A stretch of 64,000 nt of DNA from Bacteroides clarus YIT 12056 (GTDB lineage Bacteria; Bacteroidota; Bacteroidia; Bacteroidales; Bacteroidaceae), in NCBI RefSeq assembly GCF_900129655.1, contig NZ_FQWK01000001.1, positions 310,001 through 374,000 of the forward strand, given 5' to 3'. Numbering within the stretch: the first letter of the stretch is position 1; each line of letters opens with the position of its first letter. Shown one piece after another: positions 40,292 through 49,448 of the stretch. The translations under genes and the position numbers were made by a program. Under the pieces are notes generated by a model that did no database searches, was not told where the DNA came from, and was given only the letters and a program-made list of their open reading frames with translations.

Positions 40292-40421
40292 TGAAAACTA
40301 AAATATTTTAATATTAATATCTTTTGTGTAAAATTAAATATCTGTTTTTCTGTATTTTAGGTCTATAAAGACTTTATCAACTTTAAGTAAAGCCGATGTA
40401 AAAAGTAAATAATATTTATGA

Positions 40422-41159
40422 TTATTCTTGTGACGCGAGCTCTTTCCGCACTATTTCCCAATCATCACAGAAAGCCTGCATGGAAGGAAACAATAAATCG
40501 GCTCCGGCATCCAATAGCACTTGCCCGTCCAATGGGCCGGTATTGACGGCAACCGTAAATATACCCGCTGCTACTCCGGCCTGTACACCGATAGGGGCAT
40601 TCTCAATGACAATGGCTTCGTTGGCTTTTACGCCTGCTTTTTCCAATCCCATAAGATAAGGTTCGGGGTTGGGCTTACCGTATTTCACATCAAAAGCGGT
40701 TACCATACGTTCGCGCCGGAACATACCGGGAAAGTTATGGGACAACCGGTTTAACAGAGAGTGCTGGCCGGAACCGGTTACCAATACGGGAGTCAATCCT
40801 TCCGCTTTTATTTTTTGCAGCACCTCCCAGGAACCGGGCATACGTTCAGGGTCGGGGTGTTTGTTGAATTCTTCGCTTTTCTCGGCATAGATACTTTCTA
40901 TCATGTCAGGAGTAGCGTCTTTGCCGTACTGCCGCTGATATACAAGATTTATTGTGGCGGCTCCGGTACGTCCTTCATGCATATAAGCTTCCTCTCTGCT
41001 CAGGTGCAGACCATGGCGTTCCATCACCTTATGCCAGGCATCCGCATGATAGGGCATGGAATTGAATAATACACCGTCCATATCAAAAAGGACGGCTTTC
41101 AGCCGGATATCAGCGTATCCGTGTTTTTTCAAATAGCGGGTAATTGATTCTTTGAACAC
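40422..41159 (-). CDS. HAD-superfamily hydrolase, beta-phosphoglucomutase-like
   Basis: Phosphatase or phosphomutase of 245 residues. The nucleophile motif is VLFDMDGVLFNSMPYHADAWHKV, with Asp nucleophile and acid/base two residues on (DMD). A helical cap follows, then motif II (VLVTGSGQHSLL, T/S) and motifs III-IV (KYGKPNPEPYLMGLEKAG, IENAPIGVQAGVAAG). The start is GTG 41159 (MFKESITRYL), because no ATG precedes the first motif. It follows pgi on the same strand, so a sugar-phosphate substrate is plausible. Confidence 0.85.
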   Translation of the reverse strand: MFKESITRYLKKHGYADIRLKAVLFDMDGVLFNSMPYHADAWHKVMERHGLHLSREEAYMHEGRTGAATINLVYQRQYGKDATPDMIESIYAEKSEEFNKHPDPERMPGSWEVLQKIKAEGLTPVLVTGSGQHSLLNRLSHNFPGMFRRERMVTAFDVKYGKPNPEPYLMGLEKAGVKANEAIVIENAPIGVQAGVAAGIFTVAVNTGPLDGQVLLDAGADLLFPSMQAFCDDWEIVRKELASQE

Positions 41160-41165
41160 TTGGTA

Positions 41166-41298
41166 AATTGAGAATTAAGAATTGAGAATTGAGAAATGGG
41201 GGGTGGGTAAATCAAGAGTTGAGAATAAAGAAACAGCTTCTTGACATTGCGCATGATTATTTGTGCGCAGCTATTTCTCAATTCTCAACTCCCGATTT
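41166..41298. repeat. AATTGAGAA repeats in inverted arrangement
   Basis: Units AATTGAGAATTAAGAATTGAGAATTGAGAA at the left (41166-41194, three units) face TTTCTCAATTCTCAACTCC at the right (41274-41292), with GAGTTGAGAA between. It is the same style as 4781..4918 but with a different core. It separates pgi from the HAD gene. Confidence 0.6.
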
Positions 41299-41306
41299 TC
41301 AATTTA

Positions 41307-42644
41307 TTACAGTCTTGCCTGAATTGCTTTGGATTCTTCTTCGTAGCCCGGCTTGTTTAATAAGGCGAACATATTCTTCTTGTAGGCTTCCACACCCGGT
41401 TGGTTGAATGGATTGACGCCCAGGAGATAACCGCTGATACCGCATGCTTTTTCAAAGAAATACAGCAATCCGCCGATACTTTCCTCATTCAGTACGGGGA
41501 TAACGATGCGCATATTGGGTACGCCACCGTCTACGTGAGCCAGCTGCGTGCCGAGTTCTGCCATCTTGTTCACTTCGTCTACGTGCTTGCCGGCGAGGAA
41601 GTTCAGGCCGTCGAGGTTGGCTTCGTCCGAAGGAACTTGCAGGGAGTACTGGGTCTTTTCTACTGAGATGACGGTCTCGTAAATGGTACGTTCGCCTTCC
41701 TGAATCCATTGTCCCATGGAGTGCAGGTCGGTAGAGAAATCTACGGATGCCGGGAAGATACCCTTGTTCTCTTTACCTTCGGATTCACCGTAGAGTTGTT
41801 TCCACCATTCGCTCACGTAGTGCAGCTTGGGGTTGAAGTTTACGAGGATTTCAATCTTCTTGCCGTTTTTGTAAAGCTCATTGCGGGTAGCCGCATAGAT
41901 GGCTGCCGGGTTCTCCGCGAACGGAACATCCTTTCCGCAAGTCTTTTCCATGGCTGCTGCGCCGGCTACCAGCTTCTCGATGTCAAATCCTGCTACTGCG
42001 ATGGGCAACAAACCTACCGGAGTGAGTACGGAGAAACGACCGCCTACGTTATCGGGAATAATGAAAGATTTGTAGCCTTCATTGTCTGCGGTGACACGTG
42101 CGGCACCCTTCTTGGCGTCTGTAACGGCAACAATCACTTTTTTTGCCATATCCTTGCCGCGTTGGTCTTCGCATTGCTTTTTCAGCAGGCGGAAAGCCAA
42201 AGCCGTTTCGGTAGTAGTTCCTGATTTGGAAATATTGATGACACCGAATTTCTTATCTTTCAGATATTCGGTAAGTTCGTACAGATAATCTTCACCGATG
42301 TTGTGTCCTGCATACAGAATAACCGGGCCGGACTTCTTGTCTTGCAACCATGTGAAACTGTTTGACAAAGCCTCGATAACGGCGCGTGCACCGAGGTAGC
42401 TTCCGCCAATTCCGGCAACAATCACTACTTCACAATTTTCACGCAATACTTGCGCGGTAGCTTTCAGGTCTGCCAAGTGCTCCTTTGTAATAGAAGAGGG
42501 AAGGTGCAGCCAGCCTAAAAAGTCATTACCTTTACCGGTACCGTTTTCCAATGCTTCTTGTGCAGCCTTAACTTGAGCTTCGTAGGCGAAAACGTTTTCT
42601 TTGGAAATGAATCCAAGAGTCTTTTCAATGTTCAAACTAATCAT
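41307..42644 (-). CDS. pgi: Glucose-6-phosphate isomerase
   Basis: Interconverts glucose-6-phosphate and fructose-6-phosphate in glycolysis. In 445 residues: [20 protein letters not shown], the phosphosugar-binding [39 protein letters not shown], and the late [19 protein letters not shown] plus [19 protein letters not shown] containing the catalytic Lys. The short length is that of the bacterial single-chain form. It follows gpsA by 53 bases on the same strand. Confidence 0.96.
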   Translation of the reverse strand: MISLNIEKTLGFISKENVFAYEAQVKAAQEALENGTGKGNDFLGWLHLPSSITKEHLADLKATAQVLRENCEVVIVAGIGGSYLGARAVIEALSNSFTWLQDKKSGPVILYAGHNIGEDYLYELTEYLKDKKFGVINISKSGTTTETALAFRLLKKQCEDQRGKDMAKKVIVAVTDAKKGAARVTADNEGYKSFIIPDNVGGRFSVLTPVGLLPIAVAGFDIEKLVAGAAAMEKTCGKDVPFAENPAAIYAATRNELYKNGKKIEILVNFNPKLHYVSEWWKQLYGESEGKENKGIFPASVDFSTDLHSMGQWIQEGERTIYETVISVEKTQYSLQVPSDEANLDGLNFLAGKHVDEVNKMAELGTQLAHVDGGVPNMRIVIPVLNEESIGGLLYFFEKACGISGYLLGVNPFNQPGVEAYKKNMFALLNKPGYEEESKAIQARL

Positions 42645-42697
42645 AATATTATAGGTTTTAAATTCTGTATTTCGTCCTTCCTGTTCCTTTTTCCGTA

Positions 42698-43693
42698 TTA
42701 CCGGAAAGAGTCAGTCAGTAACTTAATTTCAATCATCGGTGAGATACGTTCATACAAGATGTTGTACACAGCATCCAGTATCGGCATATTCACGTGGTAA
42801 TGCTTGTTGATTTCCTTGATACATTTGGTTCCGTAATAACCTTCGGCTATCATTTCCATCTCTATCTGGGCGCTTTTTACGGAATATCCCTTGCCTATCA
42901 TCGTACCGAACGTACGGTTACGGCTGAAGTTGGAGTATCCCGTCACCAACATGTCACCCAGATAAACGGAATCACTGATGTTTCTGTTCAGCGGATGTAC
43001 GGTTTGCAGGAAGCGGTCCATCTCCTGGATGGCGTTGGACATGAGTACCGCCTGGAAATTGTCGCCATACTTCAAGCCGCTGCAAATCCCTGCGGCAATG
43101 GCATATACGTTTTTGAGCACGGAACCGTATTCGATGCCGGCCACGTCGTTGCTGACGGAAGTCTTGATGAATGAACTGGCCAGGCGACGGGAAAACTTGT
43201 CCGCCTTGTCTATATCGGGACAGGCTATCGTAAGATAAGAAAGCCGTTCGAGCGCAACCTCCTCCGCATGGCAGGGGCCTGCCAGTACGGCAATGTTCTC
43301 CGCCGGTACACCGTATTCTTTCGTGAAGTATTCCGATACAATCACGTTATCATCGGGTACGATGCCCTTGATGGCTGTAATAATGAATTTATCCTTGATT
43401 TTTGTCTTCAGCTTCTTCAAGTGAGCTTTCAGATAAGGAGAAGGAGTCACAAAGATAAGTGTATCCGATTCCTTGACTACATCGTTGATGTTTGAGTTGA
43501 AATTGATACGCTTGGTATCAAACTTGACGCCCGTCAGGTAGGCAGGGTTATGACCGAGACGCTTAAAATCGGCAATGCGGTCGTCACGCCGCATATACCA
43601 ATTTATAGTATCTTCTTGCGCCAATACCATTTTAGCAATGGCAGTGGCCCAACTTCCTCCGCCCATAATGGCTATCTTACCGGGTAGTTTCAT
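42698..43693 (-). CDS. gpsA: NAD(P)+-dependent glycerol-3-phosphate dehydrogenase
   Basis: Reduces dihydroxyacetone phosphate to sn-glycerol-3-phosphate for phospholipid synthesis. In 331 residues: Rossmann motif [49 protein letters not shown], and the catalytic region [31 protein letters not shown]. It begins three bases after the lysS stop, so lysS and gpsA are translationally coupled or nearly so. Confidence 0.95.
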   Translation of the reverse strand: MKLPGKIAIMGGGSWATAIAKMVLAQEDTINWYMRRDDRIADFKRLGHNPAYLTGVKFDTKRINFNSNINDVVKESDTLIFVTPSPYLKAHLKKLKTKIKDKFIITAIKGIVPDDNVIVSEYFTKEYGVPAENIAVLAGPCHAEEVALERLSYLTIACPDIDKADKFSRRLASSFIKTSVSNDVAGIEYGSVLKNVYAIAAGICSGLKYGDNFQAVLMSNAIQEMDRFLQTVHPLNRNISDSVYLGDMLVTGYSNFSRNRTFGTMIGKGYSVKSAQIEMEMIAEGYYGTKCIKEINKHYHVNMPILDAVYNILYERISPMIEIKLLTDSFR

Positions 43694-43696
43694 TTC

Positions 43697-45421
43697 TTAG
43701 ATTTTCTCAACCCAACCTTCCACATCTTTCACGGTCGGATTCGCCAGTTCCAATTTATATTTCTTGTTGATGCCGCAAATGTCCATATGCAACTTTTGCG
43801 GGTTTACATCTTTCATGTCACTAACCAGGTTGTAGCCGGCCTTCTGGATGACCGCCACCCATTCTTCCGGAATGCCCAACTCCATAAATTTGGCCGGCGC
43901 GTCTTTCGGGGTAACCTTTTCGGGACGCATCTGCGGGAAGAATAATACCTCCTGAATGAATGCCTGTCCGGTCATCAGCATGGTCAGACGGTCGATGCCG
44001 ATACCGATACCCGATGTGGGAGGCATGCCGTATTGCAGCGCTTTCAGGAAATCCTGGTCGATGAACATGGCCTCGTCGTCGCCCTTTTCACTCAGTTTCA
44101 ACTGCTCTTTGAAGCGTTCTTCCTGGTCGATGGGGTCGTTCAGCTCACTGTATGCGTTGGCCAGCTCTTTGCCGTTTACCATCAGCTCGAAGCGTTCGGT
44201 CAGTCCCGGTTTGCTGCGGTGCATTTTGGTCAGCGGGCTCATTTCCACCGGATAGTCGGTGATGAAAGTAGGCTGTATGAATGTGCCTTCACAGAATTCG
44301 CCGAAGATTTCGTCTATCAGCTTGCCTTTGCCCATGGTGTCGTCAATCTCCATTTTCAGTTCGCGGCACACCTGACGGATTTCTTCCTCGCTCTTGCCGT
44401 TGAGGTCGTAACCGGTCTTTTCCTTGATGGCGTCCAGGATGGGCAGACGGCGGTAAGGAGCCTTGAAGCTGATGGTCTTTCCGTCGATGGTGGTTTCTGT
44501 GCCGCCGTTTACTGCGATACAGATGCGTTCGAGGAGTTTCTCGGTGAATCCCATCATCCAGTTGTAGTCCTTATATTGTACGTACAGCTCTACGCAGGTG
44601 AATTCCGGGTTGTGGTTTTTGTCCATACCCTCGTTGCGGAAGTTCTTTCCGATTTCGTATACACCCTCAAAACCGCCTACGATGAGTCTCTTCAGGTACA
44701 GCTCGGTGGCGATACGCAGGTAGAGATCCATGTCCAGTGAGTTGTGGTGAGTTGTGAAGGGACGTGCGCTTGCGCCGCCGGGGATGGATTGCAGAATCGG
44801 TGTTTCCACTTCCGTATAGCCGGCTTCGTCCAGTACGGCACGCATGGTCTTGATGATTGTGGCGCGCTTCAGGAATGTTTCTTTGACGCCGTCGTTCACG
44901 ATGAGGTCTACGTAACGCTGGCGGTAACGCAGTTCCGGGTCGTCGAACGAGTCGTAAGCCACGCCGTCCTTATATTTTACGATAGGAAGCGGCTTGATGC
45001 TCTTGGCAAGAACGGTCAGCTTCTGGGCATGGATGCTGATTTCGCCCATTTGGGTGCGGAATACAAAGCCTTCGATGCCGATGAAGTCGCCTAAATCGAG
45101 CAAGCGTTTGAATACGGTATTATACATTTCCTTGTCTTCGCCCGGGCAGATGTCGTCGCGGGTGATATATACCTGGATACGGCCTTTAGAGTCCTGTAAC
45201 TCGATGAAAGACGCTTTCCCCATAACACGGCGGCTCATGATGCGTCCGGCTACGGCTACGTGACGCGGTTCGGCGTCATCTTTAAATTCATTTTTGATAT
45301 CGGTAGAGAAAGCGTTGGTTACATACTCTGCTGCGGGATAGGGTTCGATGCCCATCGCGCGAAGTTCATTCATGCTGTTGCGACGAATGATTTCTTGTTC
45401 ACTTAGTTCTAATACGTTCAT
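43697..45421 (-). CDS. lysS: Lysyl-tRNA synthetase (class II)
   Basis: Charges tRNA-Lys. In 574 residues: an OB-fold anticodon-binding domain (about 50-150: VAVAGRIMSRRVMGKASFIELQD), class II motif 1 and the HHNSLDMDLYLRIATELYLKRL block, motif 2 (FRNEGMDKNHNPEFTCVELY) and motif 3 (GIGIGIDRLTMLMTG). A C-terminal extension of about 70 residues (from KDAPAKFMELGIPEEW) goes beyond the E. coli enzyme and is usual in Bacteroidetes. Start ATG 45421 (MNVLELSEQE). A -7 box TATTTTTG (45456-45449, minus) lies 27 bases upstream. It leads a gene run with gpsA and pgi. Confidence 0.96.
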   Translation of the reverse strand: MNVLELSEQEIIRRNSMNELRAMGIEPYPAAEYVTNAFSTDIKNEFKDDAEPRHVAVAGRIMSRRVMGKASFIELQDSKGRIQVYITRDDICPGEDKEMYNTVFKRLLDLGDFIGIEGFVFRTQMGEISIHAQKLTVLAKSIKPLPIVKYKDGVAYDSFDDPELRYRQRYVDLIVNDGVKETFLKRATIIKTMRAVLDEAGYTEVETPILQSIPGGASARPFTTHHNSLDMDLYLRIATELYLKRLIVGGFEGVYEIGKNFRNEGMDKNHNPEFTCVELYVQYKDYNWMMGFTEKLLERICIAVNGGTETTIDGKTISFKAPYRRLPILDAIKEKTGYDLNGKSEEEIRQVCRELKMEIDDTMGKGKLIDEIFGEFCEGTFIQPTFITDYPVEMSPLTKMHRSKPGLTERFELMVNGKELANAYSELNDPIDQEERFKEQLKLSEKGDDEAMFIDQDFLKALQYGMPPTSGIGIGIDRLTMLMTGQAFIQEVLFFPQMRPEKVTPKDAPAKFMELGIPEEWVAVIQKAGYNLVSDMKDVNPQKLHMDICGINKKYKLELANPTVKDVEGWVEKI

Positions 45422-45632
45422 TTCGCTATAATTCACTCAATTTGGGGACAAAAATACGAAACATTTTTCAGATACCGAACCTTTAGGGGAATTTATTCAC
45501 CGCAGAGGCCGTGTGCGCTGTGGCGGGCTGTTAAGTATTCATCAGGCAAAGTCTTGGGAAAAGATAGCTTCGGGTAGGGAAGAAGATAGTCCGGCTCCGC
45601 CGGAAAGCCTGCCTAAGGTAGGGAATGAACTT

Positions 45633-45716
45633 TATCTTCAGGCTGAAGATGTGTATCTCCAACCTAGAGATGGATATCCCCAGGTTGAAGATGTATATCT
45701 CTAACCTGGAGATGAA
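45633..45716. repeat. Four tandem 21-base palindromic units
   Basis: Units start at 45633, 45654, 45675 and 45696, each beginning TATC and ending GATGNN. Unit 1 is TCTTCA/TGAAGA, units 2 and 4 are TCTC/GAGA. The centres alternate AGGCTG, AACCT, AGGTTG, AACCTGG, so neighbouring units are also complementary to one another. It lies in the 444-base gap between lysS and the MATE gene, which holds no gene of its own. Confidence 0.85.
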
Positions 45717-45808
45717 ACTCAAAGCCGGGGTGAGCGCTCCTTCATCCCTGTCTCTGATGCTTTTCGGATAGGAGAGAGGGTGCCTTTTCCTTAAGACGAA
45801 GCGGGATA

Positions 45809-45840
45809 CTTGCTCACCTGACGAATTTTGAGTACCTTTG
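45809..45840 (+). promoter_or_regulatory. Promoter of the MATE gene
   Basis: CTTG (45809-45812, one mismatch to TTTG), a 20-base spacer and TACCTTTG (45833-45840), 26 bases before the ATG. Confidence 0.6.
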
Positions 45841-45865
45841 CGCCCTCGAAAAACAGGTAAAAAGT

Positions 45866-47224
45866 ATGGCAGGACAAAAAACACCCACAGCGTTGGGTAC
45901 GGAGAATATCGGTAAATTATTGATGCAGTATGCCGTTCCGGCAATTATCGCCATGACGGCGTCTTCCTTATATAATATGGTGGACAGCATCTTCATCGGT
46001 CATGGTGTAGGTACAATGGCTATTTCGGGATTGGCGCTGACCTTCCCTCTGATGAACCTTGCGGCGGCTTTCGGTTCGCTGGTGGGCGTGGGAGCGGCTA
46101 CGCTGATTTCCGTCAAATTGGGGCAGAAGGACTATGATACGGCTCAACGGGTGCTGGGTAACGTGTTTGTACTGAATATTCTGCTGGGGGTGGCTTTTAC
46201 GGTGGTGGTAATGGCGTTCCTCGACCCTATTCTTTACTTTTTCGGCGGCAGCGACGAGACTGTGGGATATGCGCGCGACTACATGCAGATTATCCTTCTC
46301 GGAAACGCCATTACGCATCTTTATCTGGGACTGAACGCGGTGCTGCGCTCTTCGGGGCATCCGCAGAAGGCGATGTATGCCACTATCGCTACGGTGGTTA
46401 TCAATACGATACTCGACCCGGTATTTATCTACGGCTTCGGCTGGGGTATTCGCGGGGCGGCTGTCGCTACGATTCTGGCGCAGGTTATATCGTTGATATG
46501 GCAGCTCAGGATATTCAGCGATAAAGATGAGCTGCTGCATTTCCATCGCGGTATTTTCCGCCTGAAGCGTAAGATTGTCTTTGATTCGTTGGCTATCGGT
46601 ATGTCGCCGTTCCTGATGAATATGGCGGCCTGTTTCATCGTAATCCTTATCAACCAGGGGCTGAAAAAGTATGGCGGCGATTTGGCTATCGGCGCTTTCG
46701 GTATTGTCAACCGGCTGGTGTTTATCGTTGTGATGATTGTAATGGGATTGAACCAGGGAATGCAGCCCATTGCGGGTTATAATTTCGGAGCCGGACAATA
46801 CGGCCGTGTCACCAAGACGCTGAAGCTGACGATAATCTATGCGACCGGGGTAACGACTTTCGGCTTTGTCGCGGGTATGCTGTTTTCCGATTTGGTAGTC
46901 AGCATCTTTACGTCGGATGCCGAACTGATTGCCCTCTCGGCAAAGGGATTGCGCATTGTAGTGATGTTTTTCCCCATCATCGGCTTTCAAATGGTGACGG
47001 CCAACTTTTTCCAGAGCATAGGAATGGCGAGTAAGGCAATATTTCTTTCCCTTACCCGCCAGATGGTGGTGTTACTGCCTTGCCTGATAATTCTGCCTCG
47101 CTTTTTCGGTGCGGCAGGCGTTTGGTACAGCATGCCGATTTCCGACTTGCTGGCCAGCCTGATAGCGGCGGCAATGCTGACGTGGCAGTTCCGTAAGTTT
47201 AAGGCACAGGCGCAAGGCGCCTGA
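45866..47224 (+). CDS. MATE-family multidrug efflux transporter
   Basis: Inner-membrane exporter of 452 residues using a sodium or proton gradient. Twelve hydrophobic helices fall in two homologous halves. Characteristic patches are YAVPAIIAMTASSLYNMVDSIFIG, GVGAATLISVKLGQKDYD and, in the second half, GMSPFLMNMAACFIVILINQGLKKYGG and GMQPIAGYNFGAGQYGRV. The substrate is unknown; cationic drugs and dyes are typical of the family. Convergent with the sulfatase gene, 20 bases between stops. Confidence 0.92.
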   Translation: MAGQKTPTALGTENIGKLLMQYAVPAIIAMTASSLYNMVDSIFIGHGVGTMAISGLALTFPLMNLAAAFGSLVGVGAATLISVKLGQKDYDTAQRVLGNVFVLNILLGVAFTVVVMAFLDPILYFFGGSDETVGYARDYMQIILLGNAITHLYLGLNAVLRSSGHPQKAMYATIATVVINTILDPVFIYGFGWGIRGAAVATILAQVISLIWQLRIFSDKDELLHFHRGIFRLKRKIVFDSLAIGMSPFLMNMAACFIVILINQGLKKYGGDLAIGAFGIVNRLVFIVVMIVMGLNQGMQPIAGYNFGAGQYGRVTKTLKLTIIYATGVTTFGFVAGMLFSDLVVSIFTSDAELIALSAKGLRIVVMFFPIIGFQMVTANFFQSIGMASKAIFLSLTRQMVVLLPCLIILPRFFGAAGVWYSMPISDLLASLIAAAMLTWQFRKFKAQAQGA

Positions 47225-47244
47225 GGAACCTGTCGTCCGGCTCA

Positions 47245-49212
47245 TCAGTTTGGAAGCGGCACCATGGGTCTGCGTCCGTGATTCAGCTTCAGGCCTAATT
47301 GGTAGGACTCCGGACCATGAAGGTTCTTTATATCCATTTCACCGAGATTGACCAGGATACCGCGCGCCATGAGGCCGGCATCTTCGTTCGCTTTGCGCGG
47401 AAGCGTTTCGGCTTTGTCTTTCAGGTCTGCCAGATGAACGCGGATGGCGGGTTGCATGGCCTTATCCAGAGAGAGGCATTCTAACAGGGAATAACCGATT
47501 TTCCGGTCGGCTTCTTTTGCCGGATTGTTCAGGCGTTCGATGCCTTTGGCGGTTTCTCCCAGATAAGCGGCGGCATAGGCGGCTTCACAGGCTATGTAGG
47601 GATCTGCGTCATTCAGTAAGGCAAGCAGGGGTGCGGGGCAGGTTTTTAGCTCTCCTTTGGCTCCGAGTTGCGCCAGACCGACGGACGCCCAATAGCGCAT
47701 TTCGGGATATTGGCTGGATAACGCTTTCTCGAACACGGGAGCATCGCCCGCATGGGCTGTACCTGCTAATTCTACAAGATTGTACAGTTCGTCCAAAGGA
47801 TATTTCTCTTTGCGTACTTTATCATATAATACCACATTCTCGCGAGAGGTAGGCATGAAGAAGCCCAGGTCTTTGGTGGCGCGGATGTGGTCGGAGAGTG
47901 CTGTGCGCATCTTCACCAATACTTCTGCGTATTCGGGAGAGTCGGACAGGTTGTGCAATTCACCCGGGTCTTTCTCGAGGTCGAACAGCATTTCGGCGGG
48001 ATGGGCGTTGAAGGTCTGCGCCCAGTCGGGGTTGGTGTTGTGTCCTCCCAAGACCAGTTTGTCCCATGCCTTATTGGACGGCATTCCCCATTGGTAGTAA
48101 TTGCGCAGGGCGAACTGACGGTAAGGGATGTAGCTGCGGATGTATTTAAAACGTCCGTCGGTCGCGGCGCGTACCGGCATGAAGTGGTGCAGTTGGTTGG
48201 CCGCTAATGCGAATTGGATTTCACGCTTTTCATCGGATGCGTACTTCCCGAATAATGCCTTTCCCTGCATGTGCTTGGGCGGTTTTACGCCTGCAAGGCT
48301 GAGTACGGTAGGTCCTAAGTCTGTGAAGTTGACCAAAGAATATTCTTTTCCGGATGCTTTTTCTCCTGCCAGGTGTTGCCATTTGGGCGGGAAATAGGCT
48401 ATCATAGGCACTTCCAAACCGCTTTCATACAAGTAGCCTTTGCCGCGTGGAACGCAACCGCCATGGTCACTGAAGAAGAAGATTATCGTGTTGTCATCCA
48501 ATCCTTTTTCCTTTAAGTCTTTCAGGAAGAAACCCAGCCATGTGTCTACATCCTGTACGGCTTCCAGATGGCCGGCATAGTCGGAACGCACTTCGGGCAG
48601 GTCGGGCACGTAGGAGGGCAGGGTGAGCAGTTCGGGATAAATGCCTTCTGTGGTATAATCTCTTCGGCCGTCGGTGTGGAAAGTGCGGACGCGTCCCATG
48701 TGGGAGGTTACCGTGTTGTATACGGCAAAGAACGGCTGGTCTTTGCCGCGCTGCGGACTGTTGTAGGAGGCTTTCGTGGTACATTCGTCCCAGCAGCTTT
48801 TGTTATCCGTGGTGGAGTTGTAGTGTGTCTTGCTGTTGTTGGTGCAGTAATATCCGGCCTCACGCAGCCATTGCGGGAAGAAGATGTTTGCCGGAGTATC
48901 GTATGAAACAGGATGGACATCCATGCCGTAGGTCGAGGAGTAGCAACCCGTAATAAGCGACGAGCGTGCAGCAGAGCTTTGCGGAGCCACCGACCACGCG
49001 TTCATGAATTGTATGCCGTGAGCAGCCAGACTGTCCGCATTGGGGGTGTGTACATCCTTGTTGCCGTAACAACCGAACTCGTAAGCGCTGGTATCTTCGA
49101 AGGTGAGCCAAAGGATATTGGGCCTTTCGTTTTTTTTGTTGTCTGCTGCGTCCGCCTGGGCCGTATGCAACCCGCAGAAAGCAGTACACATTAATAGAGG
49201 TAAGTTTTTCAT
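47245..49212 (-). CDS. Sulfatase with a C-terminal helical repeat extension
   Basis: Secreted S1-type sulfatase of 655 residues. A signal peptide (MKNLPLLMCTAFCGLHTAQA) precedes the alkaline-phosphatase-like domain: metal site WLTFEDTSAYEFGCYGN, maturation motif SSAARSSLITG (Ser-type, turned into formylglycine by an anaerobic maturase), then FFFSDHGGCVPRGKG. After about residue 500 comes a helical region resembling HEAT repeats (YPEMRYWASVGLAQLGAKG, ADPYIACEAAYAAAYLG), unusual for a plain sulfatase. The overall look is closest to heparan N-sulfatase-like (SGSH-type) enzymes, but subfamily is not assigned. It is divergent from the toroid enzyme and is probably part of the same utilisation locus. 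Confidence 0.88.
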   Translation of the reverse strand: MKNLPLLMCTAFCGLHTAQADAADNKKNERPNILWLTFEDTSAYEFGCYGNKDVHTPNADSLAAHGIQFMNAWSVAPQSSAARSSLITGCYSSTYGMDVHPVSYDTPANIFFPQWLREAGYYCTNNSKTHYNSTTDNKSCWDECTTKASYNSPQRGKDQPFFAVYNTVTSHMGRVRTFHTDGRRDYTTEGIYPELLTLPSYVPDLPEVRSDYAGHLEAVQDVDTWLGFFLKDLKEKGLDDNTIIFFFSDHGGCVPRGKGYLYESGLEVPMIAYFPPKWQHLAGEKASGKEYSLVNFTDLGPTVLSLAGVKPPKHMQGKALFGKYASDEKREIQFALAANQLHHFMPVRAATDGRFKYIRSYIPYRQFALRNYYQWGMPSNKAWDKLVLGGHNTNPDWAQTFNAHPAEMLFDLEKDPGELHNLSDSPEYAEVLVKMRTALSDHIRATKDLGFFMPTSRENVVLYDKVRKEKYPLDELYNLVELAGTAHAGDAPVFEKALSSQYPEMRYWASVGLAQLGAKGELKTCPAPLLALLNDADPYIACEAAYAAAYLGETAKGIERLNNPAKEADRKIGYSLLECLSLDKAMQPAIRVHLADLKDKAETLPRKANEDAGLMARGILVNLGEMDIKNLHGPESYQLGLKLNHGRRPMVPLPN

Positions 49213-49415
49213 GCTATATCAGTTTTTATTAACAGTCGCTAAGGTAGGACATTCAAGGGGAATACACGCTTTTTTGTGTACAAAATGCTGTCAATATTGT
49301 TTCTATCGGCTAATTTTCGACAAATTTAGCGGGATTTGAACAATATTGCGGCTGGTTCTGGACAGATGTTGCGGGGTATTGGATAAAAGAATGGCCGAAT
49401 ATTAGCCGAAAGCTT

Positions 49416-49423
49416 TACTTTTG
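49416..49423 (+). promoter_or_regulatory. -7 box for the toroid carbohydrate enzyme
   Basis: TACTTTTG lies 25 bases before the ATG at 49449. No -33 TTTG. The rest of 49213-49415 shows no gene. Confidence 0.4.
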
Positions 49424-49448
49424 AAAAATAAATCTTAATGTTAATAGT

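Noticed and set aside
45633..45716. CRISPR array
   Set aside because: Units are contiguous with no unique spacers and are themselves palindromic variants.
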